In this document: one piece after another, positions 48,110 to 56,233 of the stretch
Layout: each line of letters begins with the position of its first letter
How positions within the stretch are numbered: the stretch's first letter is position 1
Assembly (NCBI RefSeq): GCF_918698115.1
Contig: NZ_CAKKLV010000001.1
Location: forward strand, 62,001-126,000
Source of the DNA: Peribacillus sp. Bi96
GTDB lineage: Bacteria; Bacillota; Bacilli; Bacillales; DSM-1321
Length of the DNA stretch: 64,000 nt
Reading direction: 5' to 3'
The notes under the pieces: generated by a model
Database searches by the model: none
What the model saw: the letters and a program-made list of their open reading frames with translations, nothing else
Told to the model about the DNA's origin: nothing
Position numbers and translations under genes: made by a program

Positions 48110-48836
48110 AGATGTCTCCTATTCTTTCGATGGTAAACAAAATATTTTAGAGAATATACATTTCCATGTAGGTGATGGGGAGTTTGTCACGATCCTTGGA
48201 CCATCCGGTAGCGGTAAAAGTACATTGTTCCACTTGATCGGGGGCATTTTGAAGCCGAATCAGGGCATCATTTCGCTTGATAGTAAAAAAATAAATGGCT
48301 TAAAAGGCCATATAAGCTATATGCCCCAACAGCCTTCCCTTTTACCTTGGAGAACGGTATTGGAAAATGTCTTGCTTGGAAGTGAATTGGCTGGCATTAG
48401 AGACAAAGAGATGGCAAAAGCCCTTTTGGTGAAAGCGGGATTGGAAGAGTATGAGAAAGCATATCCGCATGAATTATCTGGAGGCATGAAGCAAAGAGCC
48501 GCATTTATTCGAAGTATCTTAAGTCCACAGGAATTGATGTGTCTGGATGAACCTTTTTCTGCATTGGATGAACTGACAAGATTGCAAATGCAAAAATGGC
48601 TGATGTCTGTTTGGGAAGAAAATCGGAGATCGGTGCTTTTTGTTACTCATAGCATTGATGAAGCGGTTTTCCTTTCCGATAGAATATATGTGTTATCAGC
48701 AAAACCCGCTACTGTCATAAAAGAGGTTGTTGTTCCATTTCCAAGGCCAAGAAGGGAAGAACAGCTCCTTAGTGATGAATTTTTTAATTTGAAGAGAGAA
48801 CTATATGCAGCACTAAAGCCGACTGTTACTACGTAA
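48093..48836 (+). CDS. thiZ: ABC transporter ATP-binding protein ThiZ
   Basis: The 247-residue ATPase has Walker A GPSGSGKST (about residues 36-44), Q-loop YMPQQPS, signature LSGGMKQR (about 128-135), Walker B LMCLDEPF and the switch histidine in FVTHSIDEA. It is of the nitrate/taurine/pyrimidine importer class. It overlaps thiX by 17 bases; GGAGGGTG fixes the start at 48093. Confidence 0.9.
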   Translation: MKLEIKDVSYSFDGKQNILENIHFHVGDGEFVTILGPSGSGKSTLFHLIGGILKPNQGIISLDSKKINGLKGHISYMPQQPSLLPWRTVLENVLLGSELAGIRDKEMAKALLVKAGLEEYEKAYPHELSGGMKQRAAFIRSILSPQELMCLDEPFSALDELTRLQMQKWLMSVWEENRRSVLFVTHSIDEAVFLSDRIYVLSAKPATVIKEVVVPFPRPRREEQLLSDEFFNLKRELYAALKPTVTT

Positions 48837-48854
48837 GGAAGGAGAAAATGAAAC

Positions 48855-49625
48855 ATGAAAATCATCGATAGCCATATCCATTTGGATAGGTATGATGAAT
48901 GGAAGCAGAAGCAGATCCTTATGGATATGGAAAAGGTTCATTTGGAATCTTTGCTAACTGTTTCCATGAATTTGACTTCTTCCATAAACAATTATCATCT
49001 TTCACTCAAAGATTCACGAATTAAGCCGGCCTTTGGTTTTCATCCCGAGCAGCCACTCCCAAGTAAAGAAGAAATGGAAGATTTACTGAGTTGGATGCGG
49101 AAACATCACCACGATATGTTTGCTGTAGGTGAGGTTGGGCTGCCCTATTACTTAAGGCAGGAAAATCCCAATATGGATACGTCAGAGTATATAGAATTAC
49201 TGGAGAGGTTCTTGGTGTTAGCTAAAGAAATCGAAAAACCGGTTATTCTTCATGCCGTCCATAATGATGCATCTATTGTTTGTGATCTGTTGGAAAAACA
49301 TCAAATCACAAAGGCACATTTTCATTGGTTTAAAGGTGATATCCACACAATCGAAAGAATGGCCAAAAACGGTTACCTCATTTCAGTCACACCTGATGTA
49401 TGTTATGAAAGAGAAATACAGGAGTTGGTTTCTGTATACCCACTTAAGCAAATGATGATTGAAACGGATGGCCCATGGCCGTTTGAAGGGGTTTTCAAAG
49501 GGAAATGGACACATCCGGGCATGATGCATGACAGTGTGCGTCAAATTGCTTCAATTAAAGGCTTAGCCATTGAAATTGTGTATGAAATCCTTTATCAAAA
49601 TACAAAAGATTTTTATAGTTTATAA
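48855..49625 (+). CDS. TatD-family metal hydrolase in the thiamine-precursor operon
   Basis: The 256-residue TIM-barrel hydrolase carries the TatD metal ligands: HIHLD (residues 7-11), the carboxylate in GEVGLPYY (about 93), HAVH (about 134), FHWF (about 155) and ETDGPWP (about 203-209). TatD proteins are usually DNases, but this copy is the last gene behind a TPP riboswitch, and neither ylmB nor tenA is present. It may process the imported formylaminopyrimidine. GGAGAAAATG context; a strong terminator follows. Confidence 0.82.
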   Translation: MKIIDSHIHLDRYDEWKQKQILMDMEKVHLESLLTVSMNLTSSINNYHLSLKDSRIKPAFGFHPEQPLPSKEEMEDLLSWMRKHHHDMFAVGEVGLPYYLRQENPNMDTSEYIELLERFLVLAKEIEKPVILHAVHNDASIVCDLLEKHQITKAHFHWFKGDIHTIERMAKNGYLISVTPDVCYEREIQELVSVYPLKQMMIETDGPWPFEGVFKGKWTHPGMMHDSVRQIASIKGLAIEIVYEILYQNTKDFYSL

Positions 49626-49660
49626 AAAGGTACCAGATAGTAGATCTGGTACCTTTTTAG
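49624..49660. terminator. Bidirectional terminator between the thi operon and NAD kinase
   Basis: AAAAAGGTACCAGA pairs with TCTGGTACCTTTTT. Confidence 0.92.
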
Positions 49661-49666
49661 TATTTT

Positions 49667-50467
49667 TTATAGAAAGGTTCTTTTTACCTTTTCCCAAAAG
49701 GAATTGTCCTTAAGCTTAACGGTTTTGATGACTTTACCGCTTAATCGGACCTGGATCTTCTCGACATGACTGATGCTCAAGGCTTCATTGTCCATTCCGA
49801 TGATTGGATAGCTTGGCCCATTTTGCTCCAGGTGGACGTTCAACGTCTTATCTCCGCTTAGTATGAAAGAAGAGCCTAGCGTCCGATATGTATTGTTATT
49901 GATTGAAGCGAGCTCGCTCACTTGAAAGCATGGGAGAAGGGGGTCCACAACGGCCCCATTGACCGATTTATTATAGGCGGTGCTTCCGGTCGGAGTAGCA
50001 ATGATAATTCCGTCCCCGCGAAAAGTTTCAAAGTGAAGTTGGTCAATGAAAATATCCATGATGAACGTCTTGGTGATGGAAGTCCGGATACTGAGTTCGT
50101 TGAGCGCAAAAAAGGATGGTTGACCGTCCAATTGTATATCGATGGTAGGATATTTACGAACCTCGATTTGCTCTCTTGTCATGGCATCGATCATTTTGTC
50201 CGTGTCTTCCAAGTGGAAATCGCAATACATATTCAAGTTTCCTGTGGTGGAAATGCCAGCATATAAACAGTCATCCCTGAATCCGGTTTTTCGGACAGCC
50301 TGTAAGAATGTCCCGTCATCACCAATACTTACGATAATGTTGGCTTCTGTGAAATTTTGGACGATTTCATATGAATGTTGCTTTGCCAACTCGGCTAGAC
50401 GTTTCACCTTGTTTTGCATTTCTGAATTTGAAGCATGGAAAAAATAAATGTTTCTTCGACTCTTCAT
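49667..50467 (-). CDS. ppnKB: NAD kinase (YtdI/PpnKB type)
   Basis: The protein has 266 residues (an ATG one codon earlier is also possible). Typical motifs are VSIGDDGTFLQAVR (GGDGT equivalent, about 48-61), ELSIRTSIT, and GDGIIIATPTGSTAYNKSVNGA (about 147-168, cut to ATPTGSTAYN). It makes NADP from NAD and ATP or polyphosphate. A GGGGGG site lies upstream. The 5' end and upstream region occur a second time near 52 kb. Confidence 0.92.
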   Translation of the reverse strand: MKSRRNIYFFHASNSEMQNKVKRLAELAKQHSYEIVQNFTEANIIVSIGDDGTFLQAVRKTGFRDDCLYAGISTTGNLNMYCDFHLEDTDKMIDAMTREQIEVRKYPTIDIQLDGQPSFFALNELSIRTSITKTFIMDIFIDQLHFETFRGDGIIIATPTGSTAYNKSVNGAVVDPLLPCFQVSELASINNNTYRTLGSSFILSGDKTLNVHLEQNGPSYPIIGMDNEALSISHVEKIQVRLSGKVIKTVKLKDNSFWEKVKRTFL

Positions 50468-50606
50468 CATGATCCCCCCTAGTATGAATAGTGGTGAAAA
50501 GGCTTTCTTTTATTTCCATAAGAGAAAGCCGACAGTACAAAGAATAGCTGCATTGCGAACAATATTATATGACTTAGTCTATCATGGAATGAAGGACTAT
50601 TGTTAA
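50421..50606. repeat. Copy 1 of a duplicated NAD-kinase 5' region
   Basis: It contains the first codons of the kinase gene, its ribosome site and about 130 bases upstream. It aligns with copy 2 at 51996-52197: both read TCTGAATTTGAAG.ATGGAA, then TATGAATA.T.ATGAAA, then TTATCATGGAATGAA or TCTATCATGGAATGAA. The pair brackets the pdxA2 block. Confidence 0.85.
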
Positions 50607-50621
50607 CCGTTTGGGGACGCG

Positions 50622-50975
50622 TTGTCGAAAGGAAAAACCGACATTGAAAAGGCTTGGAGAACAGGCGAATCTAAAGGACTTACTCATAAACAGATCAGTA
50701 ACGAGATTGTGAAAGCGATAGGGACAGTATGTTCTGTATTGTTAGAGAAACAATATTTTAAAGGTGTTACCATGACCGGCGGCGATACAGCCAAGCAAAT
50801 ATGCAATCTATGGGATGTAAAAGGATTCGAATTGCTAGATGAACTGGAAATAGGAGTCCCTATCTCCAAGTTCTTGGGTAATGACGCTATTTATGTCGTT
50901 ACGAAAGCAGGCGGCTTTGGTACAGAGGACGTATTTATACATGCGATGAGAAAGTTGAAAGGGGAGAATTCTTGA
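50622..50975 (+). pseudogene. Truncated four-carbon acid sugar kinase (C-terminal part of DUF1537)
   Basis: This 117-residue frame matches only the C-terminal nucleotide-binding half of OtnK/DtnK kinases. It has VTMTGGDTAKQICNL, GVPISKFLG and VVTKAGGFGTEDVF. Intact members have about 420 residues. An in-frame stop lies just upstream, at the edge of the repeated segment, so the N-terminal substrate half was lost. It still overlaps pdxA2 by four bases. Kinase activity is very unlikely. Confidence 0.8.
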
Positions 50976-51889
50976 TGAGACCCATTATTGGAATTACCAT
51001 GGGAGATGCCGCGGGAATCGGACCAGAAATTATCGTAAAGGCATTGGGACATGAAGAGGTGTATGAACAGTGCAGGCCGCTTATTATCGGAGATGCAAAA
51101 ATAATAGAAAAGGTAAAGCCTATCGTAGGCTATGCGGGGATTGTACATTCCATAAAGGACCCTTCTGAGGCGAAGTATGAGTTCGGTTCGATAGATGTTC
51201 TGGATTTGGACATCCTTCCTATGGACCTTCCGTTTGGAGAGGTTTCCGCTCTAGCGGGAGACGGCGCATTTCAATACTTGGCAAAGGCCATCGACTTGGC
51301 GAAGGAAAAGAAAATCGATTCGATCTGTACCGCCCCTTTGAATAAAGAAGCGCTCCACAAAGGAGGACATATGTATCCGGGGCATACTGAGATTCTTGCT
51401 GACCTTACGGATACAGAAGACTTTTCGATGATGTTAACTACCCCCAACTTAAAGGTCATTCATTTGACGACACATATGGGACTGATTGAAGCAATCGAAA
51501 GCATTAATCCTGAGCGGACGTACAAAGTGATCAAGCTTGCACATGAAACACTGACAAAAGCGGGTTTCAAAAATCCTAGCATCGCTGTATGCGGGATAAA
51601 CCCTCATGCAGGGGAAAACGGTTTATTCGGAAATGGTGAAGAAGAAGAGAAACTAATGCCCGGAATAGAAAGGGCACAGAATGAGGGAGTCAATGTAACA
51701 GGACATGCTCCAATCAAGGTTATGGGAATTGAGGCTGGGGTCAATATTACCGTAGGGCTGAAAGGCGGAATTATCAGAACTTCCGTAGATCATGGCACAG
51801 CCTTTGATATCGCTGGGAAGAACATCGCTGATGAAAAAAGCATGCTTGCGGCCATTCAGTCAGCCATTGAATTAGCTCCAAAGAAATAA
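50972..51889 (+). CDS. pdxA2: PdxA2-type 4-phospho-D-threonate/erythronate dehydrogenase
   Basis: The 305-residue NAD-dependent dehydrogenase has GITMGDAAGIGPEI (residues 5-18), TAPLNKEALHKGGHMYPGHT (metal/substrate loop, about 127-146), the metal ligand in HAPIKVMG, and TSVDHGTAFDIAGKN (about 270-284). PdxA2 proteins act with DUF1537 kinases on four-carbon acid sugars; PLP synthesis in Bacillus uses PdxST instead. The length is shorter than E. coli PdxA. With its kinase truncated, the pathway is probably incomplete unless another copy exists. Confidence 0.85.
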   Translation: MMRPIIGITMGDAAGIGPEIIVKALGHEEVYEQCRPLIIGDAKIIEKVKPIVGYAGIVHSIKDPSEAKYEFGSIDVLDLDILPMDLPFGEVSALAGDGAFQYLAKAIDLAKEKKIDSICTAPLNKEALHKGGHMYPGHTEILADLTDTEDFSMMLTTPNLKVIHLTTHMGLIEAIESINPERTYKVIKLAHETLTKAGFKNPSIAVCGINPHAGENGLFGNGEEEEKLMPGIERAQNEGVNVTGHAPIKVMGIEAGVNITVGLKGGIIRTSVDHGTAFDIAGKNIADEKSMLAAIQSAIELAPKK

Positions 51890-51894
51890 ATGTA

Positions 51895-51927
51895 GAAGCT
51901 GCCGGGATGAATTCCGGCAGCTTTTTC
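51895..51927 (+). terminator. Terminator after pdxA2
   Basis: AAGCTGCCGG pairs with CCGGCAGCTT, with TTTTT. Confidence 0.9.
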
Positions 51928-51995
51928 TATTTATGCCATGGAAGAGCAAAACATGCCTATATGATTGAAAACAATCCGGAACATCGTTTGACATC

Positions 51996-52197
51996 TCTGA
52001 ATTTGAAGTATGGAAAAAATAAATATTTCTTCTGTACATCATAATCCCTCTAAGTATGAATAATGATGAAAGGGCCTTCTTTTTTCTTTATAAGGGAAAG
52101 TCGATATGACAAAGTTAACTACACATTTCCAATTAGGGTATTATTTGCTACAATTTTAGATGTCTTGGTTTATCATGGAATGAAACATTTTTGTTAT
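51996..52197. repeat. Copy 2 of the NAD-kinase 5' region (diverged)
   Basis: On the minus strand it still encodes MMYRRNIYFFHTSNSEM, nearly the NAD-kinase N-terminus, with a GAGGGA site, and then diverges at 51996. The upstream half ends near TTGTTATTAG before sppA. About 75-80 percent identity by eye. Confidence 0.85.
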
Positions 52198-52243
52198 TAG
52201 TTCGTATGGTAAGAAGGATACATATATTTAAGGGGGAAAACAG

Positions 52244-53245
52244 ATGAATGGAAAGCGTTGGGCAGCACTTGGAATCGCAGCCGTTTTATTTTTTGTCTCT
52301 ATTGCTGTAGGGACGGCTACGACTCTATTTACAGCCGATACGGAAAATATTATTGATGATTTATTTGCTTCCGAAAGTGCATTTTACGAGGAAGTCATAG
52401 AAGGTGAAGATTTCTCTAATATTATTGCCGTATTTGATGTGGAGGGCACGATTCAAGATACTGGAGAAGCATCATTACTTAGTTCAGCAACATATAATCA
52501 TCGTGCCTTCATGGATAAGCTGAAGATGGCAGAAGAAAATGATGATATTAAAGGAATCATCCTACGGGTGAATTCTCCTGGCGGCGGTGTCGTCGAAAGT
52601 GCAGAGATCTATGACAAAATCCTAGATATAAAAAAAGTGAAAAAACCTGTCTATGTTTCCATGGGGTCAATGGCGGCTTCAGGTGGATATTATATTTCTG
52701 CACCGGCCGATAAGATATACGCTAGCCCAGAAACGATGACAGGTTCACTTGGCGTCATCATGCATGGGTATAATTACGAGAAGTTAGCTGAGAAGTATGG
52801 TGTTGAGTTCGAAACGATCAAAAGCGGGCCACACAAAGATATTATGAGTCCGACCCGGGAAATGACTGGAGAAGAACGTAAAATACTGCAAGATATGATT
52901 GATAATTCTTATGATCAATTTGTAAAAGTCATTGCAGATGGACGCGGTATGACGGAGAAGGAAGTAAGGAAAATTGCCGATGGCCGTATTTATGATGGGC
53001 GTCAGGCGAAAGAAAACCATCTAATCGATGATTTCGGCCATTTGGATGATGTCATTGCCGCGATGAAAACGGATATCGGTAATAAAGATGCTCAAGTTAT
53101 CCGTTATACAGATGAGGCAGGTTTCGGTTCGTTATTCAGTATGGGAGCGCAAAAAATGTTGGGAAATGATGTGGAAACGGCGGTCTTGACAAAAATCCTT
53201 TCCTCCTCAAATTCTCCACGCTTAATGTATTTGTATGCGGAATAG
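52244..53245 (+). CDS. sppA: Signal peptide peptidase SppA
   Basis: The 333-residue membrane-bound serine protease has an N-terminal helix (residues 7-28). The nucleophile serine is in MGSMAASGGYYIS (about residues 143-155) and the general-base lysine in TIKSGPHKDIMSP (about 192). It clears cleaved signal peptides and resists lantibiotics together with YteJ in B. subtilis. AGGGGG precedes the ATG. The next gene follows after 12 bases. Confidence 0.93.
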   Translation: MNGKRWAALGIAAVLFFVSIAVGTATTLFTADTENIIDDLFASESAFYEEVIEGEDFSNIIAVFDVEGTIQDTGEASLLSSATYNHRAFMDKLKMAEENDDIKGIILRVNSPGGGVVESAEIYDKILDIKKVKKPVYVSMGSMAASGGYYISAPADKIYASPETMTGSLGVIMHGYNYEKLAEKYGVEFETIKSGPHKDIMSPTREMTGEERKILQDMIDNSYDQFVKVIADGRGMTEKEVRKIADGRIYDGRQAKENHLIDDFGHLDDVIAAMKTDIGNKDAQVIRYTDEAGFGSLFSMGAQKMLGNDVETAVLTKILSSSNSPRLMYLYAE

Positions 53246-53257
53246 GGGGGCTGAAGG

Positions 53258-53797
53258 ATGACGGAACGAAATGAAAACAATGAACAAATCGCTTCATCCA
53301 ATCTAATGGCTGATCATGAGGTTCCCGTTCAGCAGGAATTTCCACATGCCGAGAAGACCGTGGATGATGGGGAAGTCAAGGGCGTTTATTTTGCTGGTTT
53401 TTGGATGAGATTTTGGGCTTATTTAGCGGATCTGTTGATTATCGGTAGTTTGAATCGTATATTGATTCATCCTATCTTTAAGTTTTATGAAGGAACAGAT
53501 GACCTTTGGTTTTCCGCAGAGGGCTTTTTAACAGGAATCGTATTCTTCTTATACTTTGTTTTGATGACCAAGTTCTTGAACCAAACCCTTGGCAAAATGA
53601 TTTTTGGACTGAAAGTCGTTGCATTGAAGGAAGAAACAAAAACCATTTCATGGGGTACGGTATTGTTCAGGGAGCTGATTGGCCGCTATATCTCAAAAAT
53701 CACATGGATTGGCTATCTTTTGGCAGGCCTATTACCGAAGAAACAGGCTTTGCATGATGTCTTCGCAGACACAAGTGTGGTTTTGATCCGTAGATGA
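53258..53797 (+). CDS. yteJ: RDD-family membrane protein YteJ
   Basis: The 179-residue protein has a disordered N-terminal 45 residues followed by an RDD domain with three or four membrane helices. FAGFWMRFWAYLADLLIIG and LGKMIFGLKVVAL are visible. B. subtilis YteJ inhibits SppA and lies in the same operon, so the same pairing is likely here. GGGGGGCTGAAGG upstream. Confidence 0.88.
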   Translation: MTERNENNEQIASSNLMADHEVPVQQEFPHAEKTVDDGEVKGVYFAGFWMRFWAYLADLLIIGSLNRILIHPIFKFYEGTDDLWFSAEGFLTGIVFFLYFVLMTKFLNQTLGKMIFGLKVVALKEETKTISWGTVLFRELIGRYISKITWIGYLLAGLLPKKQALHDVFADTSVVLIRR

Positions 53798-53815
53798 TTT
53801 CTTTCATTTATAAAT

Positions 53816-53858
53816 CTGTAAGAGCGTGATTTTTGCTCTTGCAGGTTTATTTTTTTTT
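53816..53858 (+). terminator. Terminator after sppA-yteJ
   Basis: CTGTAAGAGC pairs with GCTCTTGCAG, then a T-rich run. Confidence 0.85.
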
Positions 53859-53897
53859 GCATATGCCGATAATAATAGGCTGAAAGGATGTGGATGC

Positions 53898-54590
53898 ATG
53901 AAGTGGCTTTTGTTGATTATGGGTATCCTCATTTTGGTGCTGCTTCTACTTATTTTCACTAAAGTAAGAGTGTACATTGATCTCAAACGTGTCCAAAAAA
54001 ATGACCTAATACATATTAAATTATCAGCTTGGTATGGACTTTTTCACTATACTTTCAAAGTGCCGGTCATTAAAAAGGATGATGATTCGGCAGCGATAGT
54101 AGTAAAGCAAGAACAAGGAATGAAGGAAGAAGAAAAAAAAGAAGAAATGAAAAAAATCACTCCCGAAGATTTACGTAATGAATTCGCTGACATGAAGGAA
54201 ATCCTTCATCATATCATCGGTTTTCATCGGATTGTCCGTCATTTCACAGGGAAAGTGCAAGTTAAAAAATTCGCTTGGCACAGTATGGTTGGTACTAAAA
54301 ACGCCGCACACACCGGCATGTTAACTGGAGTATGTTGGGCACTTAAAGGTTCCATCATCGGTTTGTTAACTACCTATTTCAACTTCAGGATCATGCCCTC
54401 TTATTCCATAACTCCCGACTTTCATCGATGGCAGGCCAATACGACGATTTCATGCATATTACAATTTAGAATCGGGCAAGCTATGGTGACTGGAATAAAA
54501 CTGCTTCGTTATTGGAAGGGCGGAAAGGCAAACTTCAAGTCCAGGAAATTAGCGAGGCTATCAGGTGATTCCAATAAACAATCGTTCTAG
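53898..54590 (+). CDS. ytfI: DUF2953 membrane-anchored protein YtfI
   Basis: The 230-residue protein has an N-terminal membrane helix (residues 3-21), a charged lysine/glutamate stretch (KEEEKKEEMKK, about 100) and the DUF2953 core FAWHSMVGTKNAAHTGMLTG. The start at 53898 follows GAAAGGATG; earlier codons lie within the yteJ terminator. It runs into ytfJ after 15 bases, as in B. subtilis, where the pair is sporulation-linked. Function is unknown. Confidence 0.85.
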   Translation: MKWLLLIMGILILVLLLLIFTKVRVYIDLKRVQKNDLIHIKLSAWYGLFHYTFKVPVIKKDDDSAAIVVKQEQGMKEEEKKEEMKKITPEDLRNEFADMKEILHHIIGFHRIVRHFTGKVQVKKFAWHSMVGTKNAAHTGMLTGVCWALKGSIIGLLTTYFNFRIMPSYSITPDFHRWQANTTISCILQFRIGQAMVTGIKLLRYWKGGKANFKSRKLARLSGDSNKQSF

Positions 54591-54605
54591 AGTGGAGGAA
54601 TTTAG

Positions 54606-55070
54606 ATGTCAGATCATCCGATCCAAGGATTAATGAAAGAAGCGATGGAAAATCTGAAAGAAATGGTCGATGTGAACACGATCATCGGAGATCCGGTGGA
54701 AACTCCGGATGGAAGCGTCATTTTAACCGTATCCAAAGTCGGGTTTGGTTTTGCAGCCGGTGGAAGCGAATTTGTGATCGATGGAAACCATCAAGGACAG
54801 CAAGGTGAGTCTAAGCAGCCATTTGGCGGCGGTAGCGGTGGTGGGGTCTCCATAACACCAATTGCCTTTTTGATTGTCGGTTCCCATGGCGTGAAAATGA
54901 TCCATCTTGATGAAGGAACACACCTTCTCGAAAGAATGATGGATTTAGCTCCTCAGGTTGTAGATAAGATTCAATCCATGCTAGCCAAGAAAGACAAAAA
55001 TCAAAATCAAGCTGGCAGTCAAGCAGCCACAATGAGATACCAAGAACCTAAACAGGATTTAGATTTCTAA
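54606..55070 (+). CDS. ytfJ: GerW-family sporulation protein YtfJ
   Basis: The 154-residue protein has the hallmark MDVNTIIGDP-like opening (VDVNTIIGDPVETPDGSVIL), a glycine-rich loop (GGGSGGGVSITPIAFLIV, about 78-95) and a polar tail. YtfJ/GerW is a forespore protein needed for proper germinant response in some species. It forms an operon with ytfI. Confidence 0.92.
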   Translation: MSDHPIQGLMKEAMENLKEMVDVNTIIGDPVETPDGSVILTVSKVGFGFAAGGSEFVIDGNHQGQQGESKQPFGGGSGGGVSITPIAFLIVGSHGVKMIHLDEGTHLLERMMDLAPQVVDKIQSMLAKKDKNQNQAGSQAATMRYQEPKQDLDF

Positions 55071-55073
55071 CTG

Positions 55074-55103
55074 CGACTCGGCATCCGCCGAGTTTTCTTT
55101 TTG
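55074..55103 (+). terminator. Terminator after ytfJ
   Basis: ACTCGGC pairs with GCCGAGT, then TTTTCTTTTT. Confidence 0.85.
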
Positions 55104-55231
55104 CTGAAATATCCAAACTATTGAAAGAGACATGAACACAAACATTTTTCCCAATTCAATTAATTGCAAAATTCCGGTAAAACAAATATGATTATCCTTG
55201 TACATATAGCAGAAAAGGGAGGAATTTTTTA

Positions 55232-55732
55232 ATGGCTTCAGTAACATTTAAAAACAACCCGATCACTTTAGTGGGACAAGAACTAAAAGTTGGGAACAAA
55301 GCACCTGATTTTACAGTATTGGCAAATGACTTATCGCCGGTTACATTAAGCGACTCTAAAGGTTCTGTCCGCATTATAAGCGTGGTTCCATCCGTGGATA
55401 CAGGTGTTTGTGATGCACAGACACGTAAATTCAATGAAGAAGCGGCAAAATTGGATAATGTGAAAGTCCTGACGATCAGTAACGATCTTCCTTTCGCGCA
55501 AAAACGCTGGTGTGCTGCTAGCGGCTTGGACAATGTTCAAGTTCTTTCAGATCACCGTGACCTTTCTTTCGGTGAAGCTTATGGTGTAGTCATGCAGGAA
55601 CTTCGCCTATTGGCGCGCTCTGTATTCGTAGTGAACAGCTCCGATGAAATCACATATGTAGAATACGTGAGTGAAGGCACTAACCATCCAAATTACGAAG
55701 GTGCAATCGAAGCGGCAAAAGCGGCAAAATAA
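55232..55732 (+). CDS. tpx: Thiol peroxidase Tpx
   Basis: The 166-residue atypical 2-Cys peroxiredoxin has the peroxidatic cysteine in [15 protein letters not shown] (about residue 60) and the resolving cysteine in [10 protein letters not shown] (about 94). It reduces hydroperoxides using thioredoxin. GGGAGG lies upstream of the ATG. The site agrees with ytgI/tpx of B. subtilis. Confidence 0.95.
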   Translation: MASVTFKNNPITLVGQELKVGNKAPDFTVLANDLSPVTLSDSKGSVRIISVVPSVDTGVCDAQTRKFNEEAAKLDNVKVLTISNDLPFAQKRWCAASGLDNVQVLSDHRDLSFGEAYGVVMQELRLLARSVFVVNSSDEITYVEYVSEGTNHPNYEGAIEAAKAAK

Positions 55733-55747
55733 GAGGCGAATTCTAAG

Positions 55748-55778
55748 AAACCGGGCGCAATCTGCCCGGTTTTTTGTT
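55748..55778 (+). terminator. Terminator after tpx
   Basis: AAACCGGGC pairs with GCCCGGTTT, followed by T. Confidence 0.9.
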
Positions 55779-55915
55779 TTAGACGTTGTAAACGGATGTT
55801 GTTGATTTTCTTGATTAATCTTCAATGGAGCTTTAGTTATATTAATCTTTGAGTGTCGAACAATACAGTTCGTTTCTAATATACCGTTTTTTATTCATTA
55901 ATATGCTGAAGTTAG

Positions 55916-56233
55916 TTATGGCTCTAAACTCGGACCATTTAGTGGTAATACAATCTTGCCAGACCACTCTTGACCATTAGGTGTACCAACTCTTATATCA
56001 ATTTCATTAGGCCACGACGGCATTTGTCTTGGATATGGTCCTGGATGAGACCCCGCTTGTTGCCCTGCTCGATATCCATCTCGATACCCTTGTCGATACC
56101 CTTGCCGATATCCTTGGCGAAACCCTTGTTGGAACCCTTGTTGTTGTCTGTTAAGTTCATCATCTGACTGTATACCATGCTGCTGATTTATCGGATTAAC
56201 CGGCCCATGATAGTATTGATTTTCATTATCCAT
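55916..56233 (-). CDS. Repeat protein with Gly-(Tyr/Phe)-Arg-Gln units
   Basis: The 105-residue hydrophilic protein has a polar N-terminal 30 residues, then seven 4-residue units, QGFQ QGFR QGYR QGYR QGYR DGYR AGQQ (about 32-60). A proline-rich stretch and a C-terminal IDIRVGTPNGQEWSGKIVLP follow, which could form a small beta fold. Glycine at every fourth residue recalls the GX3 helices of Yae1-type proteins. The AGGTGGTG site before ATG supports expression. No cysteine or signal peptide. I do not recognise the family; a spore coat or surface role is possible. Confidence 0.6.
   Translation of the reverse strand: MDNENQYYHGPVNPINQQHGIQSDDELNRQQQGFQQGFRQGYRQGYRQGYRDGYRAGQQAGSHPGPYPRQMPSWPNEIDIRVGTPNGQEWSGKIVLPLNGPSLEP
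56057..56140 (-). repeat. Seven 12-base tandem units encoding QGYR-type repeats
   Basis: Unit CAAGGGTATCGA on the minus strand with variants. It is translated in frame, so this is a coding repeat. Confidence 0.88.

Noticed and set aside
56057..56140. 12-base repeats that could suggest CRISPR or an origin iteron array
   Set aside because: They are contiguous and coding (QGYR units), with no spacers.
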